The notes below the pieces were generated by a model. It was not told where the DNA came from. It saw only the letters and a program-made list of their open reading frames with translations, and did not search any database. DNA of 64,000 nt, from contig NZ_SZPQ01000016.1 in NCBI RefSeq assembly GCF_005217455.1, positions 89,012-153,011 of the forward strand. Reading direction: 5' to 3'. Positions 17,651-25,987 of the stretch are shown here, one piece after another; positions within the stretch are counted from its first letter, which is position 1; each line of letters begins with the position of its first letter. The translations under genes and the position numbers were made by a program. This DNA comes from Martelella alba. Lineage in GTDB: Bacteria > Pseudomonadota > Gammaproteobacteria > Enterobacterales > Enterobacteriaceae.

Positions 17651-18856
17651 TCAGCGCGACGGGTTGGCGGCCGCCGACAGCCAGGCGACCAGCAGCGGAT
17701 GCGCCGCGCCCTGGCGCGAACTCAGTTCCGGGTGTCCTTGAACGCCCAGGTAAAAGGGATGATCGGCCAGCTCGACGGCATCGGCGATGGCGCCGCCGGC
17801 ATCGGTGGCGCTGACCGTCAACCCGCAGGCGGACAAACCCTCCAGCAGCTCGGGATTAAGTTGATAACGATGGTTATAGCGCAGGCGGTCATGCGTGGAC
17901 AGGATGGCCGCCAATTGGCTGCCGGCGCGCAGACGCATGGCGTGTTCGCCCAGACGATGGGGGCCGTAGGGCCGGGGATGGCAAAGCGGCACGAAGGTTT
18001 TCACCGGGGCGTCCGGACAGGCTTCCGCCAGATTGGCGTCCCGCCAGCGCGGCGTTTGACGCAGCGCGGCGGTGGCCATGGTCTGCATGCCCAGGCACAA
18101 ACCGAGCGTCGGCACCTTGTGTTGCAGGGCATGGCGGGCCGCCGCCAGTTGTCCGGGGACATTGCCCATATCCGATCCGCCGGGCAGCAGGATGCCATCC
18201 ACGGCGGATAACTCGGCGGCCGGATCGCGGGGCAGGTTTTTAGGGGCGGCGAATAACACCTCCACGGCGATATTCAGCGCGTCGGCGGCATCGCCCAGCG
18301 CAGCCAACGTGGCGGGATACGCCTCGGTCTGATCTCGCCGGTCGCCAATCAAGGCGATGCGCACGGGCCGGCGGCCGGTTGCCATGGCAAAGACGTCGCG
18401 CCGCCAGCGGCTGAAAGCATCGGGCCGCCAGATATCGCCCATCAGGCGGCCATGGGTCTGATCTTCCAGGACCAGACCGTTTTGGCGCGCCACGGTCCGC
18501 CAGATACGGTAGGGCAACCCCTCGCGCGCCAGGCGGTCGGTCAAAAGCGGCAACGCTTTGCGCTGCGAAGGGCCGATTGGGATAACGCCATCGCCGCCGG
18601 CGGCCTGCTGAACGCAGGCGGTGATTGTCAGCGCCTGCCCGGGAGAGCGGCCGGCCAGGCGCTCCAGCCAGAGCAGTCCGCTGACCACCAGGCCGCCGGC
18701 GCGCAGTACGTGCTGGCAAGCATCGGGATAGCGGCCGATATCGTAGTCCGCCGCCAAATGAAACAGCGGCAGTCGCCGTTCCGCCGCGGCCGTGGCGGCC
18801 ATGAGGCCGTAAAAGGCGGGCTCGGGCGTGTCATGCACGGCCAGGATTATTGTCAT
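17651..18856 (-). CDS. CTP-synthase-like class I glutamine amidotransferase with extra N-terminal domain
   Basis: 401 residues. The C-terminal half, from about VRIALIGDRRDQ, resembles the glutaminase domain of CTP synthase, with oxyanion LLPGGSD, nucleophile Cys254 in GLCLGMQ, and His375/Glu377 in GVQGHPE. The N-terminal ~175 residues are not the ammonia-ligase domain of CTP synthase and I do not recognise them. The frame continues 35 codons upstream, but the ATG at 18856 has AAGGAA before it and begins a better sequence. It could hydrolyse a gamma-glutamyl compound or feed ammonia to an unseen partner. It is divergent from the aminotransferase and inside the catabolic locus. Confidence 0.75.
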   Translation of the reverse strand: MTIILAVHDTPEPAFYGLMAATAAAERRLPLFHLAADYDIGRYPDACQHVLRAGGLVVSGLLWLERLAGRSPGQALTITACVQQAAGGDGVIPIGPSQRKALPLLTDRLAREGLPYRIWRTVARQNGLVLEDQTHGRLMGDIWRPDAFSRWRRDVFAMATGRRPVRIALIGDRRDQTEAYPATLAALGDAADALNIAVEVLFAAPKNLPRDPAAELSAVDGILLPGGSDMGNVPGQLAAARHALQHKVPTLGLCLGMQTMATAALRQTPRWRDANLAEACPDAPVKTFVPLCHPRPYGPHRLGEHAMRLRAGSQLAAILSTHDRLRYNHRYQLNPELLEGLSACGLTVSATDAGGAIADAVELADHPFYLGVQGHPELSSRQGAAHPLLVAWLSAAANPSR

Positions 18857-18972
18857 CACGGTATTCCTTATTGGGTCACTGGGATGAAACACGGCGCCAG
18901 GATCCAGCGCAATGATCGACGGGCTGACCGGACGTATCGCGGTTCGCGATCGGTCAAGCATAACAGTTTAAA

Positions 18973-19000
18973 TTGAACTTTTTGAATCAAATAATACAAT
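18973..19000 (+). promoter_or_regulatory. Candidate sigma70 promoter for the aminotransferase
   Basis: TTGAAC at 18973-18978 and TACAAT at 18995-19000, separated by 16 bases, lie 25 bases ahead of the aminotransferase start in an AT-rich patch of the divergent intergenic region. Confidence 0.5.
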
Positions 19001-19025
19001 TCTAGGCCACTTAAAAGAGGAAAAC

Positions 19026-20234
19026 ATGTCTGAAGAACTTATCGCCCAGCGGATGAAACGGGTTCGACCTTCGCCGACCGCCGCGATTTCCGATACCGTT
19101 CGCGCCATGCAGCAACAGGGTATCGATGTGATCAACCTGGGCGAGGGCGAACTGGATTTTGACACTCCCGAACCGATTAAGCAGGCGGGTATCGATGCTA
19201 TCCGGCGTGGTGAAACCAAATACACCGCGGTATCCGGTACCGTTGAGCTTAAGCAGGCCGTCATCGGTAAATTCCGCCGTGAAAACGACCTGGATTACCG
19301 TCCAGAGGAAGTGATTGCCGGTTCAGGCGCCAAGCAGCTGATATTCAATGCTTTTCTAGCGACGATTTCCCCAGGGGATGAGGTTATCATACCGGCGCCG
19401 TATTGGGTGTCCTACCCGGATATGGCGGCGCTGGCGGAAGGAGAAGCCCGCATCGTTCCCTGCGGCGAACAGTCGGGTTGGAAACTCAACGCCGCCGATC
19501 TGGCCAATGCCATCACGCCCCGAACCCGCTGGCTTATCCTGAATTCCCCCAACAATCCCACCGGGGCGGTGTATTCCCGCGCGCAACTCCGCGCCCTGGC
19601 CGAGGTACTGCTGAGCGCCCCGCAGGTGTTGATCCTGGCAGACGATATCTACGAGCACATACGCCACGACACTGACGATTTCGTCACCCTGGCGCAAGTG
19701 GAGCCACGGCTGCGCGCCAGGACGCTGACCGTCAATGGGCTGTCCAAAGGCTATTCCATGACCGGTTGGCGTATAGGCTACGCCGGCGGACCGGCCTGGC
19801 TTATCGCCGCCATGCAGGTTTTACAGTCACAAAGCACCTCTAATCCCAGCGCCATTTCCCAAGCCGCCGCCGTCGCCGCCTTATCCGCGCCGGCGACGTT
19901 TCATGCCGGTTGGCTAAAAACCCTGGCGGCCAGACGCGAGCGGGTTATGTCGTTGATAGCGCGGGTACCGGGCCTGAGCGCCGCCACACCACCGGGGGCG
20001 TTTTATGTGTTCGCCAACTGCGGTGGCCTGCTGGGCAAAACGACCCCGGCGGGGAACGTGCTCGCCAGCGACGGCGATGTTGCCCGCTACCTGGTGGAAC
20101 ACGCCCGGGTGGCCACCTTGCAGGGGGCGGCATTCGGGGCCTCACCCTACCTTCGCCTTGCCTATGCCATTGACGACCAACGGCTGGCGGAGGCTTGCGA
20201 GCGTATCCTGACCGCCTGTCTGGCGCTACGCTGA
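19026..20234 (+). CDS. Class I aminotransferase (aspartate/aromatic AT-like)
   Basis: PLP-dependent transaminase of fold type I, 402 residues, cytoplasmic. The PLP-binding Lys241 is in NGLSKGYSMTGWRIGY, preceded by the Asn of NSPNNPTGAV and the Asp/Tyr of ADDIYEH; the substrate-carboxylate Arg is in YLRLAYAI. The subgroup (I-gamma, prokaryotic aspartate aminotransferase-like) suggests an amino donor such as aspartate, glutamate or an aromatic acid. AGAGGAAAAC precedes the ATG. It is divergent from the amidotransferase and probably completes the breakdown of the compound handled by the 10.8-17.6 kb operon. Confidence 0.9.
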   Translation: MSEELIAQRMKRVRPSPTAAISDTVRAMQQQGIDVINLGEGELDFDTPEPIKQAGIDAIRRGETKYTAVSGTVELKQAVIGKFRRENDLDYRPEEVIAGSGAKQLIFNAFLATISPGDEVIIPAPYWVSYPDMAALAEGEARIVPCGEQSGWKLNAADLANAITPRTRWLILNSPNNPTGAVYSRAQLRALAEVLLSAPQVLILADDIYEHIRHDTDDFVTLAQVEPRLRARTLTVNGLSKGYSMTGWRIGYAGGPAWLIAAMQVLQSQSTSNPSAISQAAAVAALSAPATFHAGWLKTLAARRERVMSLIARVPGLSAATPPGAFYVFANCGGLLGKTTPAGNVLASDGDVARYLVEHARVATLQGAAFGASPYLRLAYAIDDQRLAEACERILTACLALR

Positions 20235-20539
20235 GCCCACGATCGCGGCAAATGGCGTTAGCGGCTCGCCACAGGCTGTTTACCGATAACGGCCGGTGAT
20301 GGCTACCGGCCGCCTGTGGCATGATTTAATCAGGAATTTCATTTCTTTTTTTTTAAACCAATATTTTATATTTTGATATCGATCAGCATTTTCTTCGTTT
20401 TTCTGCCACAACAACGCGGAAGATGGCAAAAACAAGAAGGTGGCAGCAAGAATACCGCTCTATCGTGAATCATAGGATGTCAACCCGGGTACGGTTAAGA
20501 GCCGAACATTTCCAATGTATCAATGGCGGGTGAATAGCG
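20235..20539. other. Intergenic region before rhiT-like gene
   Basis: No gene seen. Contains a 7-bp stem-loop (20291-20297 with 20305-20311) not followed by a T-run and an A/T-rich block near 20340-20385. It presumably holds the promoter of the rhamnogalacturonide operon; I could not place activator sites with confidence. Confidence 0.4.
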
Positions 20540-22102
20540 ATGAGCATCAGGAAAATACGTTTACATCATTATCTGGCCTATGGTTCGGGTGATTTTCTGG
20601 GCGCCGGCACCACTGCGCTGACTTCGGCCTGGCTACTCTATTTTTACACGACCTTTTGCGGGCTGACGGCGATAGAGGCGACATTTATCTTTTTCTCGGC
20701 TCGGGTGCTTGACGCGGTACTAAGTCCGTTAATGGGGTATTTAACGGATAATTTTGGCAAAACCTGGTTTGGCAAACATTTTGGCCGCCGCAAGTTTTTC
20801 ATTTTATTAGGCATACCCTGTGTCTTCAGCTACAGTTTGATGTGGATGGGACACATGAATTTTGGCTATTACCTGATCACTTACCTGCTGTTCGATTCGG
20901 TATATACCATGATACTGGTGCCTTATGAGACACTGGTGCCGGAGATGACCGACGATTTCAGGGAAAAGGTCAAATTTTCCGGCGCGCGTATTGCCCTGGC
21001 GCAAACGTCCGCTATTCTCGCCGCGTTTCTACCCGGTATTTTGCTGGAACATTTCGGCAAAAATAACCCGTTGTCTTTCTTTTATGCCAGTTTGGTTTTT
21101 TCGATACTTTGCGCGCTGATGCTGCTATTTGTTTATCTCTTTACCTGGGAACGACCGGCGGAATCAAAACCCGCCGCCATGATCAAGCAGGCACAAGGAA
21201 AGCGGCAGATGACGTTATCGCAGAGTCTCAAACGGTTGGCCATCGAACTGACCTCGACACTCCGGATCCGTATCTTCCGCCAGCATTTGGGGCTTTACCT
21301 CGGTGGTTATATCGCCCAGGATATTTTCAACGCGGTCTTTACCTATTATGTGGTGTTTGTGCTGATGCAAAGCGCAACGGTTGCCTCCCAGTTGATGGGC
21401 ATCATGTCGATTTTGCAGCTGGTGGCGGTGGTGTGCATGATACCGCTTTGCATCCGCCTCGGCCCCGCGCCGTCTTATCGGCTGGTGGTGATCTTATTCG
21501 GTATCGCGGCGCTGGCCTACGGCGCGTTGTATGCCTTGAGTCTTGACAACAATTACCTGCTGCTCGCCATAACTTCAGCGATCGCCGGGTTGGGCCGCGG
21601 CGGGATCAATTACGTGCCCTGGAATATCTATACCTATATCGCCGATGTGGATGAGGCCATCACGGCCCAACGCCGCGAAGGGGTTTTCGCCGGCATCATG
21701 ACCCTGACCCGCAAAGCGTCCCAAGCCGGCGCGGTAATGTTGGTGGGGATCATATTACAACTGTCTGGCTTTATTTCCGGGCAGGCAAGCCAGGCATCCA
21801 GCGTGAAATTCACCTTGTTGGGCGTCCTTTGCGCCGGAACGGTCGTTATTTTGTGCGTCGGCTTTTTTATATCGTTGCGTTTCAAACTCAATTTGAAGAC
21901 CCATCGCGTGTTGCAACAGGAGATACAGAAGATGCGCGTGGTTAATCGAATTGTTGCGGAGGATATCTCGCCGGAAAACCGGGCGGTTATGGAAATGCTG
22001 ACCGGTATGGAATATGAATCACTGTGGGGAAATAATAATATCGGTTATCTCAATCGACAAAAGATTATCAGGGCAAAGGATTCGCAGTTGCGACATGTCT
22101 GA
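20540..22102 (+). CDS. rhiT: GPH-family sugar:cation symporter, probable rhamnogalacturonide transporter
   Basis: Twelve-segment inner-membrane symporter of the glycoside-pentoside-hexuronide family (MelB/YicJ relatives). The N-terminus YGSGDFLGAGTT, the DAVLSPLMGYLTDN loop with its conserved Asp residues, and VPYETLVPEMTDDF are family signatures. At 520 residues it is longer than most GPH members because of a C-terminal cytoplasmic extension (about 455-520). Immediately downstream is a GH105 unsaturated rhamnogalacturonyl hydrolase. In Dickeya the pair rhiT-rhiN imports and cleaves oligosaccharides released from rhamnogalacturonan, so the gene name is assigned by context as well as family. 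Confidence 0.75.
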   Translation: MSIRKIRLHHYLAYGSGDFLGAGTTALTSAWLLYFYTTFCGLTAIEATFIFFSARVLDAVLSPLMGYLTDNFGKTWFGKHFGRRKFFILLGIPCVFSYSLMWMGHMNFGYYLITYLLFDSVYTMILVPYETLVPEMTDDFREKVKFSGARIALAQTSAILAAFLPGILLEHFGKNNPLSFFYASLVFSILCALMLLFVYLFTWERPAESKPAAMIKQAQGKRQMTLSQSLKRLAIELTSTLRIRIFRQHLGLYLGGYIAQDIFNAVFTYYVVFVLMQSATVASQLMGIMSILQLVAVVCMIPLCIRLGPAPSYRLVVILFGIAALAYGALYALSLDNNYLLLAITSAIAGLGRGGINYVPWNIYTYIADVDEAITAQRREGVFAGIMTLTRKASQAGAVMLVGIILQLSGFISGQASQASSVKFTLLGVLCAGTVVILCVGFFISLRFKLNLKTHRVLQQEIQKMRVVNRIVAEDISPENRAVMEMLTGMEYESLWGNNNIGYLNRQKIIRAKDSQLRHV

Positions 22103-22177
22103 ATGACGTGATTATTCTCGTCAGAGTGTGAAGTCAGATTTCGACGTATTCAGGGTAGATATCGGCCAGAGGAAAAA

Positions 22178-23320
22178 ATGACCATTTACAGCGTAAAACA
22201 CAGCGCGTTATTGCGGGCGCCGGAGCATTTTATCAGCAAAGAGGATCTCAATGCGCTTATCGGTAAACTTATCGAAAATCTGACCCATATCGAGGATACC
22301 ACAGGCGAATTCCTGCTGCGGCTCGATGACGGGCGGGTTATCGATACCAAAGGCTGGGCGACGGGCTGGGAATGGACGCATGGCATCGGGTTATATGGTA
22401 TCTATCAATATTATCGCCGGACCGGCGATAAAAAAATACGCGCGATTCTTGAAGAATGGTTCGCCCGCAGCCTGGCGAACGGCACGCCCACCAAGAACGT
22501 GAATACGGTGTGCCCGTTTCTTACCCTGGCCTGTCTCTATGAAGAAACGCCGCACTCCCCTTGGCTACCCTATCTGGAGCGTTGGGCCGAGTGGGTTATG
22601 TACGATATGCCGCGTACCGAACAACGGGGATTGCAACATATTGTCTATAATAACGAAAATCATCAGCAGCTTTGGGATGATACGTTGATGATGAGCGTTC
22701 TGCCGTTGGCAAAAATCGGCAAGCTGCTTAATCGGCCGGAATTTATTGCCGAAGCAGACTATCAATTTCTGTTACATGCCCAATACCTGATGGACAACAA
22801 AACCGGTTTGTGGTTTCACGGCTGGAATTTCAACGGCCGGCATAACTTTGCCCAGGCGCATTGGGCCAGGGGCAACAGCTGGCTAACCGTGGCGATTCCC
22901 GATTATATCGAGATGCTGGGTTTACCGGAGCAGAATGCCATCCGACGTTATTTGCTGCAAATTTTACAAAACCAGATCGACGCCTTGATGCGCTGTCAGG
23001 ATAACGGCGGCTTGTGGCATACGTTACTGGATGATGATAGCACCTACCTCGAATCGTCGGCCACCGCCGGATTCGCCTACGGTATTTTGAAAGCCGTGCG
23101 AAAACGTTATATCGATAAAGCCTATCTCCCCGTGGCGTTAAACGCGGTGCGCGGTATTATCGATCATATCAATCCGGACGGCGAATTGACCCAAGTATCC
23201 TTCGGCACCGCCATGGGCGCCGATCTGGACTATTATCGCACCATTCCCCTGACCACGATGCCCTATGGCCAGGCCATGGCGATATTATGTTTATCCGAAT
23301 TTCTAAATAATTATATCTGA
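22178..23320 (+). CDS. rhiN: GH105 unsaturated rhamnogalacturonyl hydrolase
   Basis: Cytoplasmic glycosidase that removes the unsaturated uronate from the end of pectin-lyase products by hydrating the enol ether. The 380-residue all-alpha barrel shows the family blocks GWATGWEWTHGIGLYG, WDDTLMMSVLPLAK (the first Asp is the catalytic residue by comparison with YteR), NFAQAHWARGNSW and YLESSATAGFAYG. AGAGGAAAAA precedes the ATG, 75 bases after rhiT. No signal peptide, consistent with action on imported oligosaccharides. Presence of this pair points to contact with plant cell-wall material. Confidence 0.9.
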   Translation: MTIYSVKHSALLRAPEHFISKEDLNALIGKLIENLTHIEDTTGEFLLRLDDGRVIDTKGWATGWEWTHGIGLYGIYQYYRRTGDKKIRAILEEWFARSLANGTPTKNVNTVCPFLTLACLYEETPHSPWLPYLERWAEWVMYDMPRTEQRGLQHIVYNNENHQQLWDDTLMMSVLPLAKIGKLLNRPEFIAEADYQFLLHAQYLMDNKTGLWFHGWNFNGRHNFAQAHWARGNSWLTVAIPDYIEMLGLPEQNAIRRYLLQILQNQIDALMRCQDNGGLWHTLLDDDSTYLESSATAGFAYGILKAVRKRYIDKAYLPVALNAVRGIIDHINPDGELTQVSFGTAMGADLDYYRTIPLTTMPYGQAMAILCLSEFLNNYI

Positions 23321-23343
23321 TAAAAAATGCCCAAAGAGTTTTT

Positions 23344-23381
23344 CTCCGGCAAATGCCACAAATTTGCCGGAGTTTTTTTTT
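23344..23381 (+). terminator. Rho-independent terminator after rhiN
   Basis: Perfect 10-bp stem CTCCGGCAAA (23344-23353) with TTTGCCGGAG (23363-23372), 9-base loop, followed by nine T residues. This is the clearest terminator in the window and ends the rhiT-rhiN transcript. Confidence 0.93.
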
Positions 23382-23742
23382 ATCCATTCAGCGCCGGCCC
23401 ATTTTCCCCGCACCGGCTCTCGGCGGCCGGAGGTGACAGGGTGGTCATACGCCCGGGGACGGAGAGAGTCATTCCGTCACCCCTCAAGGCATGATATGGA
23501 CGATGCGCGACAGGATCCCGACGAATGTATCACTCACCTGCCGCCGCGACGCGACTCGACGGATCGAGAGTAGGGAGTATAAACATGCAAATTGAATTAT
23601 TAACATTGCTAATTAATTAGGGCGAGTCTGGTCCATCCGCAAGCAAGATTAGAAATTTTTTTATTCTTAATATTCAGCAAACTAATATATAGAGCGATAA
23701 AAACGGTTCGAACACCCCTTTTCAGAAAGATTAATTTATTTA
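23382..23742. other. Intergenic region between rhiN and umuD
   Basis: About 360 bases with no credible gene. The left part is GC-rich without recognisable coding, the right part (23580-23742) is AT-rich and leads into the SOS promoter of umuDC. Confidence 0.5.
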
Positions 23743-23762
23743 TACTGTATTTATAAACAGTA
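23743..23762 (+). promoter_or_regulatory. LexA (SOS) box of umuDC
   Basis: TACTGTATTTATAAACAGTA is a nearly ideal LexA site: CTGT and ACAG half-sites separated by ten A/T-rich bases (consensus CTGT-N8-ACAG core). It lies 17 bases upstream of the umuD start, so LexA would block transcription of umuDC until DNA damage. Confidence 0.93.
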
Positions 23763-23779
23763 TTAATGGGTTTGTCTTA

Positions 23780-24211
23780 ATGAAAATCATTGCCGGCTTC
23801 TCTCTTGGCGGCGAAATGCCGCCGGTTCTTTCACTGCCATTGTTCGCCGACCCATGTCGGGCCGGTTTTCCTTCGCCGGCGCAGGATTATGTCGAGCGCA
23901 CCCTCGATTTGAACGAATATTGCATCCGCCACCCCAGCGCCACCTATTTTGTCCGCGCCAGTGGCGAGTCCATGATTGACGCAGGGATCAATGACGGCGA
24001 TTTGCTGGTGGTCGATCGCGACGAAACGCCGGGCCATGGGGATATCGTCATCGCCGCGGTGGAAGGCGAGTTCACCGTCAAGCGTTTATGTCTCAAGCCC
24101 CGACTGGCCCTGCAACCGATGAACCCGGCTTTCCCGGTGATCTACCCCCCGCCGGACAGTCTGGATATTTTCGGCGTCGTATTGTATGCCGTGCACAATA
24201 CCCGGCGCTAG
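23780..24211 (+). CDS. umuD: UmuD, Pol V accessory protein
   Basis: Self-cleaving S24-family protein; UmuD' forms the (UmuD')2-UmuC polymerase V. The 143 residues contain the catalytic dyad, Ser64 in [11 protein letters not shown] and Lys101 in FTVKRL, and the cleavage site Ala28-Gly29 in CRAGFPSP (E. coli cleaves Cys-Gly at the equivalent place). It lies under a LexA box and overlaps closely with umuC. Confidence 0.95.
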   Translation: MKIIAGFSLGGEMPPVLSLPLFADPCRAGFPSPAQDYVERTLDLNEYCIRHPSATYFVRASGESMIDAGINDGDLLVVDRDETPGHGDIVIAAVEGEFTVKRLCLKPRLALQPMNPAFPVIYPPPDSLDIFGVVLYAVHNTRR

Positions 24212-24212
24212 C

Positions 24213-25481
24213 ATGTTCGCCCTGGCGGACGTGAACAGTTTCTATGCCTCCTGTGAGACGGTATTCCGTCCCGATCTCCGGGGTGTGCCGGTGGTCGTGC
24301 TCAGTAACAATGACGGATGCGTCATTGCCCGTTCCCGCGAGGCCAAGCAGTTGGGCATCAAAATGGGTCTGCCCTACTTTCGCCTGGGCGAACTGATGCG
24401 TCGACAGCGAATAGCGGTTTTCTCGTCCAATTACGCCCTCTATGCCGATATGTCGGCGCGGGTCATGTCCATCCTGGAGTCGTTGGCGCCGCGCACGGAA
24501 ATCTATTCAATCGATGAGGCCTGGATGGACGTGACCGGCATCAACGCCAGCGTGCCATACGAGATATTCGGCCGCCAGGTGCGGACCGCGGTTCAAAGAG
24601 CCACCGGCCTGACCGTGGGCGTCGGTATCGCCGGAACAAAAACCCTGGCAAAGCTTTGCAATCACGCGGCCAAACAATGGCCGGCCACCGGCGGCGTCGT
24701 GGCGCTAAACGACCCGGCGCGGCTGCGCAAACTCATGTCACTGATACCGGCGGAAGACGTCTGGGGCGTTGGCCGCCGCATCGCCCGCCGACTGGATGCC
24801 ATGGGGATCCGTACCGCTTTGCAATTGGCCGATGCCAATACGGCGTTTATCCGCAAAACGTTCAACGTCGTGCTGGAGCGCACCGTGCGCGAATTGCGCG
24901 GTGAATCCTGTATCGCGCTGGAGGAATTGGCGCCGGCCAAACAGCAGATCGTTTGCAGCCGTTCATTCGGCGGCCGGGTCACCGCGCTTGAGGATATGCG
25001 CCAGGCGCTGTGCCGCTATGCGGAGCGCGCGGCGGAAAAATTACGTCAGGAAAAGCGTTACTGCCGCCAGATTGCGGTTTTTATCCGTTCTTCCCCCTAT
25101 GCCGTCGACGAGCCCTATTACGCCAACGCGACCAGCGAACAGTTGCTGACCGCCACACAGGATACCCGGGATATCATCGCCGCCGCGCAGCGCGGCCTGA
25201 CGCGTATTTGGAAAGAGGGTCCCCGCTACGCCAAGGCCGGCGTCATGCTCAATGACTTCGCCCCCAACCGGCAAGCGCAATTGGCGCTGTTCGACACCCA
25301 CCCACCCCGACCGGCCAGCGGGGAGCTAATGGCTGTGCTGGATAGCATCAACCAGAACGGTATCGGGCGCATCTGGTTCGCCGGCCAGGGTATCGCCCCC
25401 GCCTGGACCATGCGACGGGATATGCTGTCGCCGGCTTATACCACCCGCTGGCGGGAACTGCCTGTGGCGCGGCTTCGCTAG
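24213..25481 (+). CDS. umuC: UmuC, Y-family translesion DNA polymerase
   Basis: Catalytic subunit of Pol V that copies past damaged bases. The 422 residues carry [11 protein letters not shown] (metal Asp), [14 protein letters not shown], and YSIDEAWMD with the second acidic pair, then the helix-hairpin-helix and little-finger regions. The start is the ATG at 24213, one base after the umuD stop; an upstream in-frame ATG inside umuD is not conserved. Cotranscribed with umuD under LexA. Confidence 0.95.
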   Translation: MFALADVNSFYASCETVFRPDLRGVPVVVLSNNDGCVIARSREAKQLGIKMGLPYFRLGELMRRQRIAVFSSNYALYADMSARVMSILESLAPRTEIYSIDEAWMDVTGINASVPYEIFGRQVRTAVQRATGLTVGVGIAGTKTLAKLCNHAAKQWPATGGVVALNDPARLRKLMSLIPAEDVWGVGRRIARRLDAMGIRTALQLADANTAFIRKTFNVVLERTVRELRGESCIALEELAPAKQQIVCSRSFGGRVTALEDMRQALCRYAERAAEKLRQEKRYCRQIAVFIRSSPYAVDEPYYANATSEQLLTATQDTRDIIAAAQRGLTRIWKEGPRYAKAGVMLNDFAPNRQAQLALFDTHPPRPASGELMAVLDSINQNGIGRIWFAGQGIAPAWTMRRDMLSPAYTTRWRELPVARLR

Positions 25482-25987
25482 GCCGTCGCCGCGGGCGGCC
25501 GATTAGCCATCTTGAAGCGATATCTGGTTACAATGTGTGGAAATACTTAAAAAACAATGGACTATTGTAGTCCAGCCGATTTTGCGCCGCCCGTTTCCCC
25601 CAGCCGATCAGCCGAAAATCCACCCTATTCGATCGTTATTTCCCGCGCTCCCCGGTCGCGGCGTACCGCCGCCAGGATCCGCCCGGGCGGGAGATTACCA
25701 ATGCATTATTTTATTTTTTCATTAAATAACAATGAATTAAATTTATCACTGCCTATTTTACGCCCCACCCTCTCCCGCGCGGTATTCCCCATCGGCCATC
25801 ACGGACTCCCATAAAAAATTCAGGCAAGTATTAACCAACATGAATTTTTCATGAAGTGTTGAGTCTCTTTTTCGCTAGGATACGTAACAGTTTTTTACCA
25901 ATGAGGAGAAGCGGAAACCGATTTTGGGTGTTAAATCTTTGCGCTCGTTTTGACATGTTATCGCCCAACCGCAGGATTGCTGAAAAT
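25482..25987. other. Intergenic region between umuC and DUF3413 gene
   Basis: About 500 bases. Two small overlapping frames here (25537-25814) have no ribosome site or known motif. The final 130 bases are in frame with the next gene but have no good start before 25988. Confidence 0.4.

Noticed and set aside
20291..20311. GGCCGGT/ACCGGCC stem-loop as terminator of the aminotransferase gene
   Set aside because: No T-run follows within a useful distance; could be structure only.
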